Below are positions 53,286-62,897 of a stretch of 64,000 nt of DNA, piece by piece. The translations under genes and the position numbers were made by a program. The notes under the pieces are model-generated. The model saw only the letters and a program-made list of their open reading frames with translations, ran no database searches and was not told where the DNA came from. Origin of the DNA: Sneathiella aquimaris (GTDB taxonomy: Bacteria > Pseudomonadota > Alphaproteobacteria > Sneathiellales > Sneathiellaceae); assembly GCF_026409565.1 (NCBI RefSeq), contig NZ_CP112881.1, forward strand, positions 186,001 through 250,000. Direction: 5' to 3'. Numbering within the stretch: position 1 is the first letter of the stretch; every line of letters begins with the position of its first letter.

Positions 53286-55003
53286 TCGGTCGCCGCCGCC
53301 GTCGCTTCGGCTTCGCTGGCGGGGGCTGTGTCGGTTTCGGCCTCGCTTTCGCCCAGAAGGGCAAACGCCCATTTGAGCGCCAGTGTTTCCTGGCCATGAA
53401 TTTTCCCGTTTAGCACGATTTGCTGGCTTTTACGCAGCTCTCCCGCCTGCCCGCAGTAAACGCTTTCTTCCAAGGACATTTCGGAAAGACTGGATAGAAA
53501 TTGCCAGCCCGACCCATTTTGGGTTCTGATCAACAGTTTGTTTCCGTTCATGTTTTTGGAAACACTTAAATCAGGATGTAGATGAAAACGCAATTCAAAT
53601 TCGGTAATTCTATCGGCCGGTCCTTCAAAGGAAACAGTATCTTCGCCGCGAAGGCTGATCCCACTGGATTCTAAAAAGAGTTTCCGGGAATGACGCACTT
53701 TTGCGGCCTGAAGGAAACCGGGATTGTCAAAATCAAGCCAAAGGCTGCCCCCTTCTTCATGGGTTGATATGTTCAGCTCGGCCAGCTGTTCCGCGTCATC
53801 TGGCGCCGGGAATTGGGCGTTCAGGTCTCGAATACTCAGGGTGGAATGGGCGGCTGTCGACATTAGGGCCTTTCCCCATGCTGACTTTGAATCCGGGTGA
53901 GAGCCACAATTGACGATGAGTTTTTCCTGTCCGAAACTGAACTCAAAACTACCGATGCCTGCATGGTAGGGTATATTTTTGGGTCGTCCGCCCTCGCCCG
54001 TTTCCAATATTAACAAAGAGCGGCCAGCTTTAAGCCGTTCAAAGCCACCCAGCGGACATCTGTGGGGGGGACGTCCGGCAGCATCGGAAATGGCCAATAA
54101 ATGATCACAATCCCCTTTTTCCGGTAAGGTTGCGCCATTAAACAGAGCAAGGGATCCATCACCATGTTGAAAAAATCGGACAACCGGTGCCAATCGGTCA
54201 ATTGCGCCCATCAAGCCTTGTGGAACCTCTTGTTGCAGGTTCATGAAATCATGTTTAAGGGCCACCAGATCAGCTAGCAGATCAAGATGTTTACTGGGAT
54301 TACGAGAGAGATGACAGCCATCGGCAAGGATCACCAGATCGATATCTTCCAGCAGGTGGCGAAGAGAGGATTTTTGTTGATCTTTGGTATCGGGGAAAAC
54401 ACAGGCGCATAAATAGAGGGCAAGGTCGACTTCCACCATATCCGTCTTGTCGCGCGTCAACCGACGCAAACGCGCCAAATGTTTAAACTGTTCGCGTAGG
54501 GTTTTCAGGAACTGATAGTTAAAATCCCCGTCATTGGATGTCATCAGGAAGGTCGCCTGGCGGATCCAGTTAATCAGACGCCTGGGCAACACGTCCTTAT
54601 CCCAGACGTAAGGTGTATACTGGCCAAAATTCTTAACCCAGGAAATCAGTAATGTACGGGCGTGTCGTTTTGCAGCATCGGTATCGTTGGCGGCAAAATC
54701 ACGGATCCATGAAAAGCGGTGCAGCTCCTGATGCCAATGCAGGGGCATATTGGGGGCGAACCAGGGCTCTGCATTGCTGACATGTGCGCCAAATCCGGCA
54801 AATTCGAAATGGCCCTGAAAAAGGCTGTCGGCTTTTTCGCCGCGCCCGGGCAGGACGTCAACATGGGTCGAGCGCAACTTCCGAGGTGTGCGGCTTCGCA
54901 AACTGGCTTGATACAAGGGGGCTGAAAATAAGCGATCCGAAAGGGAGCGCCGTGACGGCAGGGGGAGGGTCTTTGCGTTAAAACCTGCCGCCATATTATT
55001 CAT
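53282..55003 (-). CDS. Heparinase II/III-like protein
   Basis: A 573-aa protein of the heparinase II/III family. Residues about 60-300 are the alpha-toroid ([46 protein letters not shown]). The C-terminal beta domain shows the family's motif [21 protein letters not shown] and a [13 protein letters not shown] segment. The very end is low complexity (Glu, Ala, Thr). Related genes are common beside rsmB and purH in Alphaproteobacteria, with a suspected role in cell-surface polysaccharide turnover. The start overlaps the rpe stop by four bases. Confidence 0.9.
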   Translation of the reverse strand: MNNMAAGFNAKTLPLPSRRSLSDRLFSAPLYQASLRSRTPRKLRSTHVDVLPGRGEKADSLFQGHFEFAGFGAHVSNAEPWFAPNMPLHWHQELHRFSWIRDFAANDTDAAKRHARTLLISWVKNFGQYTPYVWDKDVLPRRLINWIRQATFLMTSNDGDFNYQFLKTLREQFKHLARLRRLTRDKTDMVEVDLALYLCACVFPDTKDQQKSSLRHLLEDIDLVILADGCHLSRNPSKHLDLLADLVALKHDFMNLQQEVPQGLMGAIDRLAPVVRFFQHGDGSLALFNGATLPEKGDCDHLLAISDAAGRPPHRCPLGGFERLKAGRSLLILETGEGGRPKNIPYHAGIGSFEFSFGQEKLIVNCGSHPDSKSAWGKALMSTAAHSTLSIRDLNAQFPAPDDAEQLAELNISTHEEGGSLWLDFDNPGFLQAAKVRHSRKLFLESSGISLRGEDTVSFEGPADRITEFELRFHLHPDLSVSKNMNGNKLLIRTQNGSGWQFLSSLSEMSLEESVYCGQAGELRKSQQIVLNGKIHGQETLALKWAFALLGESEAETDTAPASEAEATAAATD

Positions 55004-55665
55004 GATTTTCCGCGGATGGCTTGAATATTAGCGGCATATTGTTCTGGGGAGCCTTTGAACGCGGCACTTCCCGCGACCAATAGATCTGCGCCGGCGTCGA
55101 TCACCAACGGGGCCGTTTCAGCATTGATACCGCCATCAACTTCCAGATCGATATCGCGACCGCTTTCATCAATCATCGCGCGCAATGTACGAATTTTATC
55201 TAACTGTGAGGGGATAAATTTTTGACCGCCAAATCCGGGATTAACACTCATCACCAGCACAAGATCAATTTCTTCCAGAACATGTTCCAGTGTGGCGGCG
55301 GGTGTTGCAGGGTTCAAAGATACTCCAACCTTTATACCCGCGGCTTTGACAAGTTGGATGCTGCGATGAAGATGGGCCCCTGCTTCCTGGTGAAGCGTAA
55401 TGATATCGGCTCCGGCTTCAACAAATTCCGGGATATATGGGTCCACCGGTGAAATCATCAGATGACAATCGAAAGGCTTGTTTGAATATCCACGCACCGC
55501 CTTTGTGATGGCAGGCCCAAAACTGATATTCGGAACAAAGTGACCATCCATGATATCAATATGGATATAGTCGGCACCAGCGGCATCAATGGCAGCAACT
55601 TCCGCGCCGAGTGTGGCGAAATCAGCAGCCAGAATGGACGGGGCAATTCTTACGTTTTTTTGCAT
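55000..55665 (-). CDS. rpe: Ribulose-phosphate 3-epimerase
   Basis: A 221-aa TIM-barrel enzyme of the pentose phosphate pathway, interconverting ribulose 5-phosphate and xylulose 5-phosphate. Motifs: [30 protein letters not shown] (metal-binding Asp and His), [31 protein letters not shown] and [10 protein letters not shown]. Length is typical. It is translationally coupled to the heparinase-like gene. Confidence 0.96.
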   Translation of the reverse strand: MQKNVRIAPSILAADFATLGAEVAAIDAAGADYIHIDIMDGHFVPNISFGPAITKAVRGYSNKPFDCHLMISPVDPYIPEFVEAGADIITLHQEAGAHLHRSIQLVKAAGIKVGVSLNPATPAATLEHVLEEIDLVLVMSVNPGFGGQKFIPSQLDKIRTLRAMIDESGRDIDLEVDGGINAETAPLVIDAGADLLVAGSAAFKGSPEQYAANIQAIRGKS

Positions 55666-55710
55666 GATCTACATATACCTTGTTCGTAAATCCCACTCAA
55701 GTAAGGGACC

Positions 55711-57006
55711 TTAATCTTTTTTCATTCGGCAGGCGTAAAATCCGTCCATGCCGGTTAACAGGGTCTGTCCAGTTCCGCCCAAATGACAGGGAAGACACCG
55801 AATGTCACCTTCTTTCGTTAACAGTTCCGCCAGACCACCAACTTCGCTTTCCTCCACCGGTTGCCGTTTCATCTCGGGGTGTCGTTCCAGAAAAGAGGCA
55901 ATCTGATATTCTCCCTCTTCCGGTTGCAGCGAGCAGGTACTGTAAATCAGCGTGCCACCAGACTTTAACAGCGGGATTGTGGCATCGAGAAGGCGGAGTT
56001 GCAGATCAGCGAGTTTTTTAACGTCTTCTTCCTTTTTCAGCCAGGCCACATCCGGATGGCGCCGGATTGTGCCGGTACTGGAGCAGGGAGCGTCCAGCAA
56101 AATTCCATCGAACGGATCATCAGGCGCATAAGAAGTGCCGTCTGCCACCGCAACGGTTACAGACAGGTTCAATCGGTCCATATTCTCTTGCAAGCGTTTT
56201 AACCGGGCCTTGGATCGGTCAAGTGCGACAACATCGGCGCCCATAGAGGCAAGCTGCGCCGTCTTACCCCCTGGTGCGGCACACAGGTCAAGAATGCGCT
56301 TCCCGGCGAGAGTAGGAAAGAGCTGAGCAGGAATGGCCGCTGCGGCGTCCTGAACCCACCATTGACCCTCGTCAAATCCGGCAAGGTCTGGGACAGAACC
56401 ACCCGCTTTACGGCGAAGTGAGCCTGTTGGCAGAAGGGTTGCCTCCAGCTTTTGGGCCCATTGGTCTGGTTCTGATTTCACGGTTATATCAAGGGGGGCT
56501 TCGATCAGCTGCGAAAGAATAATATCCCGCGCTTTTTCTTCCCCGTAAAAATCTTTCCAACTGTTCCAGATCCAAGCGGGCATATTGCTGCGGGGCAGGT
56601 CCATTTTAGCCAGAAGTTTTGCTCCTTGGCGATCGGCCCTTCGCAACAAGGCGTTGACCAGCCCGCGAAATTTACTGTTTGCGGGAACAAGTTCGACCGT
56701 GTCATGGACAGCGGCATGGGGCGGAATATTCAGATATAAAATCTGGGCGAGCCCAATGCGAATAATCTGGCGAATATTGTCCGCTTTTTGGGGAAGGGGC
56801 CGGTCCAGCATCTTGCCTGTAAGATAATCAATGATCCCTAAATGCCGCAACGTCGTAGAAGTAAGGGCGCGGGCAAGGGCTCTGTCTTTTGGCGCAAGAT
56901 TATTTAGACCTTCTGGCAGGACATCTTCCAGTTGCCGGTTTTTACCAAGCACCTGAACCAGCATCCTGACAGCACGGGCGCGTGGGTTTGGGGTTTCATC
57001 ACTCAT
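55711..57006 (-). CDS. rsmB: 16S rRNA m5C967 methyltransferase RsmB
   Basis: A 431-aa RNA cytosine methyltransferase. The N-terminal NusB-like domain (ALARALTSTTLRHLGIIDYL, INPPHAAVHDTVELV-type region) binds RNA. The Rossmann domain contains LDLCAAPGGKTAQLA, DAPCSSTGTIRRHPDVAW with the catalytic cysteines and YSTCSLQPEEGE. Methylation of C967 of 16S rRNA supports translation. It starts the minus-strand group with rpe. Confidence 0.95.
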   Translation of the reverse strand: MSDETPNPRARAVRMLVQVLGKNRQLEDVLPEGLNNLAPKDRALARALTSTTLRHLGIIDYLTGKMLDRPLPQKADNIRQIIRIGLAQILYLNIPPHAAVHDTVELVPANSKFRGLVNALLRRADRQGAKLLAKMDLPRSNMPAWIWNSWKDFYGEEKARDIILSQLIEAPLDITVKSEPDQWAQKLEATLLPTGSLRRKAGGSVPDLAGFDEGQWWVQDAAAAIPAQLFPTLAGKRILDLCAAPGGKTAQLASMGADVVALDRSKARLKRLQENMDRLNLSVTVAVADGTSYAPDDPFDGILLDAPCSSTGTIRRHPDVAWLKKEEDVKKLADLQLRLLDATIPLLKSGGTLIYSTCSLQPEEGEYQIASFLERHPEMKRQPVEESEVGGLAELLTKEGDIRCLPCHLGGTGQTLLTGMDGFYACRMKKD

Positions 57007-57100
57007 AGTCCGGTATGTACGGGAATTATCCGTGCAGGTCTATAGGCGGCGGGCCCGGATTATGATAAAGACAGTTTAATCAAGATGTAAAGGGATAGAA

Positions 57101-57283
57101 ATGGACCCGAAAAAGATAGACGCTCAGGATCAGGCAGCCGAATCGGTTGAAGAAAAGACCGAAGAAAAGACAAAGGCGGCCCATAAACTTGAACAGGCGG
57201 ACGGCGAGATCGGCGGTCCTTCCGGATTGGAGCCAACCCGATACGGCGATTGGGAACGCAAGGGGATTGTCAGCGACTTTTAG
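57101..57283 (+). CDS. DUF1674 protein (SDHAF4-type succinate dehydrogenase assembly factor)
   Basis: A 60-aa protein with an acidic, low-complexity N-terminus and the conserved C-terminal motif GEIGGPSGLEPTRYGDWERKG followed by a short acidic end. That motif defines SDHAF4/DUF1674, which protects the flavinated SdhA subunit before complex II assembly. Its small size and motif position are as in other Alphaproteobacteria. It lies upstream of nothing related, and its end nearly meets the convergent transporter gene. Confidence 0.9.
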   Translation: MDPKKIDAQDQAAESVEEKTEEKTKAAHKLEQADGEIGGPSGLEPTRYGDWERKGIVSDF

Positions 57284-57285
57284 CG

Positions 57286-58212
57286 TTATTTACCGCGTTC
57301 TGATAGCCAGATGCCGCCCAGTACAAGGGCAAGCGCGAACGCGTGATAGAGCTTGAAGGGCTCGCCCAGGAAAACGACGGCAAAAATAGACGCGAAAATT
57401 GGCACCAGATTGACGAAAACACCGGCGCGGCCCGGTCCAATGATGGCAACCCCATTGATAAAACAGATCTGGGCCAGAAAAGATGGCAGAACAGCAATGC
57501 TGGCAATCAGGATCCATCCGACCAGTGTTGGGGCCTGAAACTGTCCAAGCGCTATTTCCCCGGCAACCAGTGGCAGCGATGTCAGAAAGGCTGAAAAGGC
57601 CAGGACCGCAAAAAGCCCCATTGCCGAAACGTTAGGTTTGTTCCGCAGCGCAAGTGTATAGCTGGCATAGAGAAAACAGGCGATCAGCATCAACAGATCA
57701 CCGTGATTGAACGCCAGCGAAAGCAGGCGGTCCAGATCACCCCCGGACGCGACTGTGACAACGCCGATAATGGTTGTCATCACGCCGATCGCCTGAAACA
57801 AGCCGACGGGTGTGCGGTGCAGAACAAAAGCGGAAATCAGAACAAAGACCGGTATAGCACCTTGTAAAATGCCAATATTGACGGCTGTTGTGGTGTGGGC
57901 CGCCAGATAAAAAAGCGCGTTGAAGCCGGTAAATCCGATAGCACCGATCAGCATAAGGAACGGCAATCTGGTTTTCAGGACAGGCCAGTCGCGCTTGACG
58001 TCCTGGCGGGCAAGAACGAACAAGAAAATCATGACAGCGGCCCAGCGCAAGGCAACCAGCGTGAGAGGTGAGACTTCCCCGACAGCAAGTCGACTGAAAA
58101 TGGCGTTGCAGCCCCAGCACAGGGTTGTAATCGTTAGCAACAAGTAAGCTCGCTTGTTACTGTTTGGCGCGCTGTATGAGGTGGGAGAACCGTCCATCGA
58201 CACTAAACTCAT
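57286..58212 (-). CDS. DMT-family (EamA) transporter
   Basis: A 308-aa permease with ten hydrophobic helices in two EamA repeats (LLLTITTLCWGCNAIFSRLAVGEVSPLTLVALRW in shape, and the second half LALRNKPNVSAMGLFAVLAFSAFLTS). These proteins export or take up small metabolites; the substrate is unknown. It ends two bases before the stop of the convergent SDHAF4-type gene. The start could be ATG 58212 or 58197. Confidence 0.9.
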   Translation of the reverse strand: MSLVSMDGSPTSYSAPNSNKRAYLLLTITTLCWGCNAIFSRLAVGEVSPLTLVALRWAAVMIFLFVLARQDVKRDWPVLKTRLPFLMLIGAIGFTGFNALFYLAAHTTTAVNIGILQGAIPVFVLISAFVLHRTPVGLFQAIGVMTTIIGVVTVASGGDLDRLLSLAFNHGDLLMLIACFLYASYTLALRNKPNVSAMGLFAVLAFSAFLTSLPLVAGEIALGQFQAPTLVGWILIASIAVLPSFLAQICFINGVAIIGPGRAGVFVNLVPIFASIFAVVFLGEPFKLYHAFALALVLGGIWLSERGK

Positions 58213-58372
58213 TCATAAGGTTGCGCGAAGAAATCCTTGCGCAGGGGTGTGGTTGACGCGAAGCATATCCGCTGGTCGATCGACATGCCAGCCAATATAT
58301 CAGCAAAGGCGCGGAAAATTGGTAGTCCAGCTTTGGTATTTGTGCGTTCATGGCCCGCAATATGACGCCGGT

Positions 58373-58786
58373 TTAAAGGCCACCCATTGAACAGATCAGT
58401 GTCCACGCTGCCCCATCAATGGGGACAACAGACAGTCTGCTTTGACGGATTAAGGCAAGGTCCTGAAGGGCTTCGTTTGCTTTTATTTCCGACAGACTGA
58501 CAGGCGCTGGAAAAGACTGTACAGCCTTAACATCGACCATTCCAAACCGGCCGGATGCATCAGTATGATCCGGGTAATATTCCTTTATGACCTCAACAAT
58601 ACCGACGATGCTTTTTTCCTTCACAGAATGATAGAAAAAGCACTGATCGCCCAGCTTCATGGCTTTCATATTGTTCGACGCCTGATAATTGCGCACCCCA
58701 TCCCAATAGGTGCCGGTATCACCGGCTTCCAGCTGATCGCTCCAGGACCAGCTGCCGGGTTCTGTTTTGATCAGCCAGTATGCCAT
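58373..58786 (-). CDS. EVE-domain protein
   Basis: A 137-aa stand-alone EVE domain (PUA-like fold that can bind modified nucleotides). Motifs: MAYWLIKTEPGSWSWSDQL, WDGVRNYQASNNMKAMKLGD, FFYHSVKEKSIVGIVEV and PVSLSEIKANEALQDLAL. Such proteins lie beside YciI- and gpsA-type genes in Alphaproteobacteria, as here, where it lies 3 bases downstream of the YciI gene. They may sense modified RNA or DNA bases. Confidence 0.93.
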   Translation of the reverse strand: MAYWLIKTEPGSWSWSDQLEAGDTGTYWDGVRNYQASNNMKAMKLGDQCFFYHSVKEKSIVGIVEVIKEYYPDHTDASGRFGMVDVKAVQSFPAPVSLSEIKANEALQDLALIRQSRLSVVPIDGAAWTLICSMGGL

Positions 58787-58789
58787 TCT

Positions 58790-59077
58790 CTAGATCCCTC
58801 CGCCTAAAGCATGCTTCCATGGTTGTACGTCAACCCGGGAAAACAGTCCGGCCGCTGCGTAAGGGTCTTGCGCAATCCAGGCTTTGGCGGTTTCCAAGGA
58901 TGCCTCTTCAAAAATGATCAGGCTTCCATTGGGTGTTTCGCTATCTTCGGCAAGTGTTGGGCCAGCGACTTTTAAGGCATCCCCTTTGCCATTAAGAAAG
59001 GCAAGATGGTCCGGGCGGGTGTCCATACGAACGTTCAGATGGTCTTCTTTATCCACACAGTGGGCAATAAAGAGCAT
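58790..59077 (-). CDS. YciI-like protein
   Basis: A 95-aa YciI-family protein, a small ferredoxin-like fold with conserved His and Asp residues: FIAHCVDKEDHLNVRMDTRPDHLAFL, the ALKVAGPTLAED segment and AWIAQDPYAAAGLFSRVDVQPW. The start at 59077 has AAAGGAT just ahead; an in-frame start at 59098 would touch the gpsA end and is less likely. Its enzymatic role is not established. Confidence 0.88.
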   Translation of the reverse strand: MLFIAHCVDKEDHLNVRMDTRPDHLAFLNGKGDALKVAGPTLAEDSETPNGSLIIFEEASLETAKAWIAQDPYAAAGLFSRVDVQPWKHALGGGI

Positions 59078-59101
59078 TATAAATCCTTTCGTCATCAAAT
59101 T

Positions 59102-60103
59102 TTAAAATCCGGCCAGCTTTTCGTCTCGAAAAGGTCTGGCCAGCAGTTCTTGTGTTATATCTTTAACGGCGGCCCCTTCATTGAGGATACTATTCACTGC
59201 GGCGCAGATTGGCATCTCAATTTTATGTTTATCTGCCATTTTGCAAAGCGCCGCGGCAGTGTGAACGCCTTCGGTAACGGATTTTCGGGTGCCAAGGATA
59301 CTTTCCAGAGAGTGACCCTGACCCAATGCTTCACCCAGCGAGAAGTTCCTTGATGCACTGGAAGAACAGGTTAAGACCAGATCGCCCAGTCCAGAAAGGC
59401 CCATCAAGGTTTCGGCTCGCCCTCCCAGTTTTTCGCCTAACCTTAAGACCTCTGCCATCCCACGGGTAATGAGGGCAGCTCTGGCATTTTCACCCAGTTG
59501 GGCGCCAGCGACGATGCCACAGGCAATGGCCAAGACATTCTTTATGGCACCGCCCATTTGCGCCCCGACAACGTCATCGGTGTAATAGGGACGAAAGGTT
59601 GGTTGGCCGATGGCCTTTGTCAGGCGCGGGGCCCAATCCTTGTATGAGGTCGCAAGGGTGGTTGCCGCGGGAAGGTTGTTTGCGACTTCCCGTGCGAAGT
59701 TTGGCCCCGATAAAATTGCGAAAGGTTGGCCCGGGGCGATTTCAGTCACCACCTCGCTCATCATTTGGCCCGTTGATTTTTCAATGCCTTTGGCACAGAT
59801 CACAAGGGCCGTTTCCGGTTTTAGATGGGGCGCGAGAGTTTTTAAGCTGTCTCGAACATATTGGGCAGGGGTCACATTCAGCAGTATATCGGTGCGACAG
59901 AGTTCCGCGATATCAGTCACCGCCGTGACGTTCTGGGGAATTGATACGTCAGAAAGGTAAAGTTTGTTTTCCCGATTGGTGTTGATGGACGTCGCCTGTT
60001 CGGGGTGACGACATCCCAGTTTGATCTGTCTGTTGGAGCCAGCCATGGAAATGGCGAGTGCTGTTCCCCAGGCTCCGGCACCGATGACATTAATCTGATC
60101 CAT
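59102..60103 (-). CDS. gpsA: Glycerol-3-phosphate dehydrogenase (NAD(P)+)
   Basis: The 333-aa enzyme makes glycerol 3-phosphate for phospholipid synthesis from dihydroxyacetone phosphate. Motifs: VIGAGAWGTALAISMA, the LSGPNFAREVANNLPAAT signature, the lysine motif IKNVLAIACGIVAG, LGLSGLGDLVLTCSS and PICAAVNSIL. Length is normal. It belongs to the gpsA-yciI-EVE series on the minus strand. Confidence 0.96.
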   Translation of the reverse strand: MDQINVIGAGAWGTALAISMAGSNRQIKLGCRHPEQATSINTNRENKLYLSDVSIPQNVTAVTDIAELCRTDILLNVTPAQYVRDSLKTLAPHLKPETALVICAKGIEKSTGQMMSEVVTEIAPGQPFAILSGPNFAREVANNLPAATTLATSYKDWAPRLTKAIGQPTFRPYYTDDVVGAQMGGAIKNVLAIACGIVAGAQLGENARAALITRGMAEVLRLGEKLGGRAETLMGLSGLGDLVLTCSSSASRNFSLGEALGQGHSLESILGTRKSVTEGVHTAAALCKMADKHKIEMPICAAVNSILNEGAAVKDITQELLARPFRDEKLAGF

Positions 60104-60281
60104 TTTACGCCCATTTGTTTTCAGAGCCCCTGATTACCATGACCCGCATCAAAGCAGAAGGAGATATTCTGCGACGAGAACCTCAATACACTGTCAAATC
60201 TGAGCAAAATCATATAATTTGAATAATAATCAAAAAATTCAATAGTCACAAAATTCAAAATTTAAATGATAAAACAATAAG

Positions 60282-60875
60282 ATGAAAAGAAAACCACTGG
60301 ATATACATGGTCAGATAATCCAAGCGGCTCAGGCGCGTTTTTTGACCTATGGATATGGGAAAACAACGATGATCGAGCTGGGAGAGGATGTCGGACTATC
60401 ACCGGCGCATCTGTATAACTTCTTTCCGGCCAAGCTTGATATTGCTGTCGCGATTGTCGTGGAAGAAAGCCGCAGGCAGGCCAAGGAACTCTCGCTGTAT
60501 CTGGATCCTTCCAAGCGGGCGGCACAGATACTGCCACTATATTTTATGGAAGAACTTTCCCTGCATCATCAAGCACGAGAAGAGCATCCGGGCATGATGG
60601 ATTTAAGGGCGCTGGTCAAAAAGAGAAAACCGTTGATCGCCCGCGAATGCACACAAATTTTTGCAGAAAATATGGGTCAGTATCTGAGGAGTCGGATGCA
60701 GAAAGGGGAAATTGCCGGGCGAGATCCCGATCGCATGGCAGAAATACTGCATAATGCGACTTTTCTGTTTCGTAATCTTGAGAGTGCCGGGGAGGCTTCA
60801 CTGGATGGTTTGAGACGTCAACTGGATGATATCATGACCGCGTTGTTACGAGGGATAATTATTGGTCGGGAGTGA
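60282..60875 (+). CDS. TetR/AcrR family transcriptional regulator
   Basis: A 197-aa regulator with HTH region QAAQARFLTYGYGKTTMIEL, then EDVGLSPAHLYNFFPAKLDIA. The C-terminal domain is TetR_C-like with many charged residues. The start at 60282 follows an AT-rich upstream region of 170 bases that holds no recognisable operator dyad. It is divergent from gpsA and convergent with the candidate small RNA. Confidence 0.9.
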   Translation: MKRKPLDIHGQIIQAAQARFLTYGYGKTTMIELGEDVGLSPAHLYNFFPAKLDIAVAIVVEESRRQAKELSLYLDPSKRAAQILPLYFMEELSLHHQAREEHPGMMDLRALVKKRKPLIARECTQIFAENMGQYLRSRMQKGEIAGRDPDRMAEILHNATFLFRNLESAGEASLDGLRRQLDDIMTALLRGIIIGRE

Positions 60876-60880
60876 CGCCG

Positions 60881-60969
60881 AAAAAACGCCCTCTGCCGGG
60901 ACAGCAGAGGGCGAAGTCTGAGCTAGAGAGGATAAGCAAGCTTATTCTCGAGACCCACAATAGCGTCCC
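60881..60969 (-). ncRNA. Candidate intergenic small RNA with its own terminator
   Basis: On the minus strand, downstream of rpiA, a -10-like CAATAT (60981-60976) precedes GGGACGC, a likely start near 60969. The transcript would contain a small hairpin ATAAG-CTTG-CTTAT, a single-stranded CCTCTCT (60931-60925) that could pair with Shine-Dalgarno sequences, and a perfect ten-base stem CGCCCTCTGC / GCAGAGGGCG followed by TTTTTT. The terminator is far (about 160 bases) from the rpiA stop, which favours an independent transcript of about 89 bases, though a long rpiA 3' end is possible. Confidence 0.5.
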
Positions 60970-61071
60970 TTTTTGATATTGCAAATCATTATTAATAGCA
61001 AAACAAAGTTTTTTCACTCTGATTTATTTATAGAGTAGAAAATCCGTGTTATATCAACAGATTACGAGATA

Positions 61072-61752
61072 CTAACGTTCGAATTTTTTTATGCCGTCAT
61101 CGGTCCCGATCAGGACAATATCGGCATTATCGATAAAAAGACCATGCTCTACGACCCCTGGCATAAGGCTCAGGGTCTGGGCGAGTTCTTCCGGGTCGTC
61201 AATTCTTTCAAAAGCGCAATCAATGACCAGATTATTTTCATCCGTATAAAATGGCTGTCCGTCTTTTTGGCGTATTGAAGGGATACATCCCAATGCTTCC
61301 AGCTTGGGCAATAAAGCGTGGGCTGAAAAGGGAATAACCTCAACGGGGAGTTTGAATGCTCCTAAATGCTCGACCATTTTTTTTCTTTCAGCAATGACGA
61401 TCATCTGGTCACTCAGGGACGCAACAATCTTTTCCCGCAAGTGGGCACCGCCCCCGCCTTTGATCAGGCGCATTTGTGGATCCACTTCATCGGTTCCGTC
61501 GATTGTTAAATCGATGACCTGAACGTCGTCGAACCCAACCACGTTAATCCCAAGCGCTTCTGCTTGCTGTTTGGTTGCTTCCGAGGTTGGAACAGCAATG
61601 ATATCAAGCCCTTCTTTTACCCGTTCACCGACCAGATCAACCATTTTAGAGGCTGTGGACCCTGTCCCCAGGCCTACGACCATGCCGTCTTTGATATACT
61701 CAACAGCGGCAGCGGCAGCGGCGGCTTTTTGTTCGTCTTCGGTCATCGTCAT
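61072..61752 (-). CDS. rpiA: Ribose-5-phosphate isomerase A
   Basis: A 226-aa enzyme interconverting ribose 5-phosphate and ribulose 5-phosphate. Motifs: GMVVGLGTGSTASKMV, DLTIDGTDEVDPQMRLIKGGGGAHLREKI and PFSAHALLPKLEALG. The N-terminus has an alanine run (KAAAAAAAVEY) encoded by a repetitive GC-rich stretch. It follows tsaD by 23 bases. Together with rpe it gives this organism a complete non-oxidative branch entry. Confidence 0.96.
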   Translation of the reverse strand: MTMTEDEQKAAAAAAAVEYIKDGMVVGLGTGSTASKMVDLVGERVKEGLDIIAVPTSEATKQQAEALGINVVGFDDVQVIDLTIDGTDEVDPQMRLIKGGGGAHLREKIVASLSDQMIVIAERKKMVEHLGAFKLPVEVIPFSAHALLPKLEALGCIPSIRQKDGQPFYTDENNLVIDCAFERIDDPEELAQTLSLMPGVVEHGLFIDNADIVLIGTDDGIKKFER

Positions 61753-61775
61753 TTCCTATTTGGTCTGTGTTTTTT

Positions 61776-62831
61776 TCAGGCCTTGTAGCCAGCAAAAGGC
61801 GCCGGTTCGGCATCAGGATCAAGCGGCCATCGGGCTTTAGCCGACATATCAAGCGTATCGGTTAATCCAAGTTGCAAGCGTTCTATTCCCGCCCAGGCAA
61901 TCATCGCCCCATTATCCGTGCAAAGGGCGGGCGGCGGTACGACCAGATTAAAGTCATGTTCCTGAACGAGTGCATCAAGATTTTTGCGGAGGGCCATATT
62001 TGCGGCAACCCCGCCGGCAATGACAACATTCTGACAGTCCGGGTGATCGGATCGTACAATTTTAAGGGCTTGCCCTGTTCGGCTTAACAGAGATTCTATC
62101 GCAGCCTTTTGAAAACTGGCCGCCAAATCACATTTATCTTGTTCCGTGACATCATTTCCCAGTGATTCGAGGCATTGTCGAACCGCTGTCTTCAAACCCG
62201 AGAATGAAAAATCGCATCCGGGTTTACCCTTCATGGGGCGCGGCAGGGAAAATCGGTTTTCATCGCCTTTGGCGGCATATTTCTCGACAGCAGGACCGCC
62301 CGGGAAACCCAGTCCCATCAGTTTCGCCGTTTTATCAAACGCTTCGCCAACCGCATCATCAATTGTTGTCCCCAGCCTTCTGAATTGACCAACGCCTTCA
62401 ACAACCAGAATTTGAGAATGCCCGCCAGATACCAGCAGCAATACATAGGGGAAAGCGATTTTATCGGTCATACGGACGGTAAGGGCATGCCCTTCAAGGT
62501 GATTAACCCCGATCAGCGGGGCACCTGTCACAGCGGAAATTGATTTTGCCGTCATCAAGCCCACTAAAACGCCGCCAATCAGACCAGGGCCTGCGGTGGC
62601 CGCGACCCCATCCAGGTCCGAAAATTCAAGACCCGCCTGTTTCATGGCCTGCGCAACCAGGCGATCCATTTGAGTCACGTGTGCGCGGGCCGCAATTTCA
62701 GGAACGACGCCGCCAAAAGGGGCATGTTCTTCTACCTGCGACAATACAACATTTGACAAAATCTCCCCTTCTGCCGTAACGACGGCAGCGGCAGTTTCAT
62801 CGCAGCTACTTTCCAGACCGAGGACAATCAT
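61776..62831 (-). CDS. tsaD: tRNA threonylcarbamoyladenosine synthase component TsaD
   Basis: TsaD transfers the threonylcarbamoyl group to A37 of tRNAs. The 351-aa protein has GLESSCDETAAAVV, the metal histidines in GVNHLEGHAL, LLVSGGHSQIL, the TIDDAVGEAFDKTAKLMGLGFPGG motif and AGGVAANMALR. The frame opens at a TTG at 62846, but ATG 62831 is the more natural start. It is divergent from hemC across about 60 bases, a common arrangement. Confidence 0.96.
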   Translation of the reverse strand: MIVLGLESSCDETAAAVVTAEGEILSNVVLSQVEEHAPFGGVVPEIAARAHVTQMDRLVAQAMKQAGLEFSDLDGVAATAGPGLIGGVLVGLMTAKSISAVTGAPLIGVNHLEGHALTVRMTDKIAFPYVLLLVSGGHSQILVVEGVGQFRRLGTTIDDAVGEAFDKTAKLMGLGFPGGPAVEKYAAKGDENRFSLPRPMKGKPGCDFSFSGLKTAVRQCLESLGNDVTEQDKCDLAASFQKAAIESLLSRTGQALKIVRSDHPDCQNVVIAGGVAANMALRKNLDALVQEHDFNLVVPPPALCTDNGAMIAWAGIERLQLGLTDTLDMSAKARWPLDPDAEPAPFAGYKA

Positions 62832-62897
62832 TTGTTTTCTGTTCAAAAGCGGTGCAAATTGGGTAAGGCTGTATCATTGAATAGGTAATCTCGCAAT

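Noticed and set aside
58213-58372. A possible gene remnant between the EamA transporter and the EVE gene
   Set aside because: Frames in this gap show no family features or start signals; nothing supports a pseudogene.
60930-60990. A 15-codon frame inside the small RNA candidate
   Set aside because: It lacks a ribosome-binding sequence and overlaps the likely promoter, so coding is unlikely.
61690-61730. GC-rich short tandem repeat in rpiA
   Set aside because: It encodes a plain alanine run inside the protein and is not a separate element.
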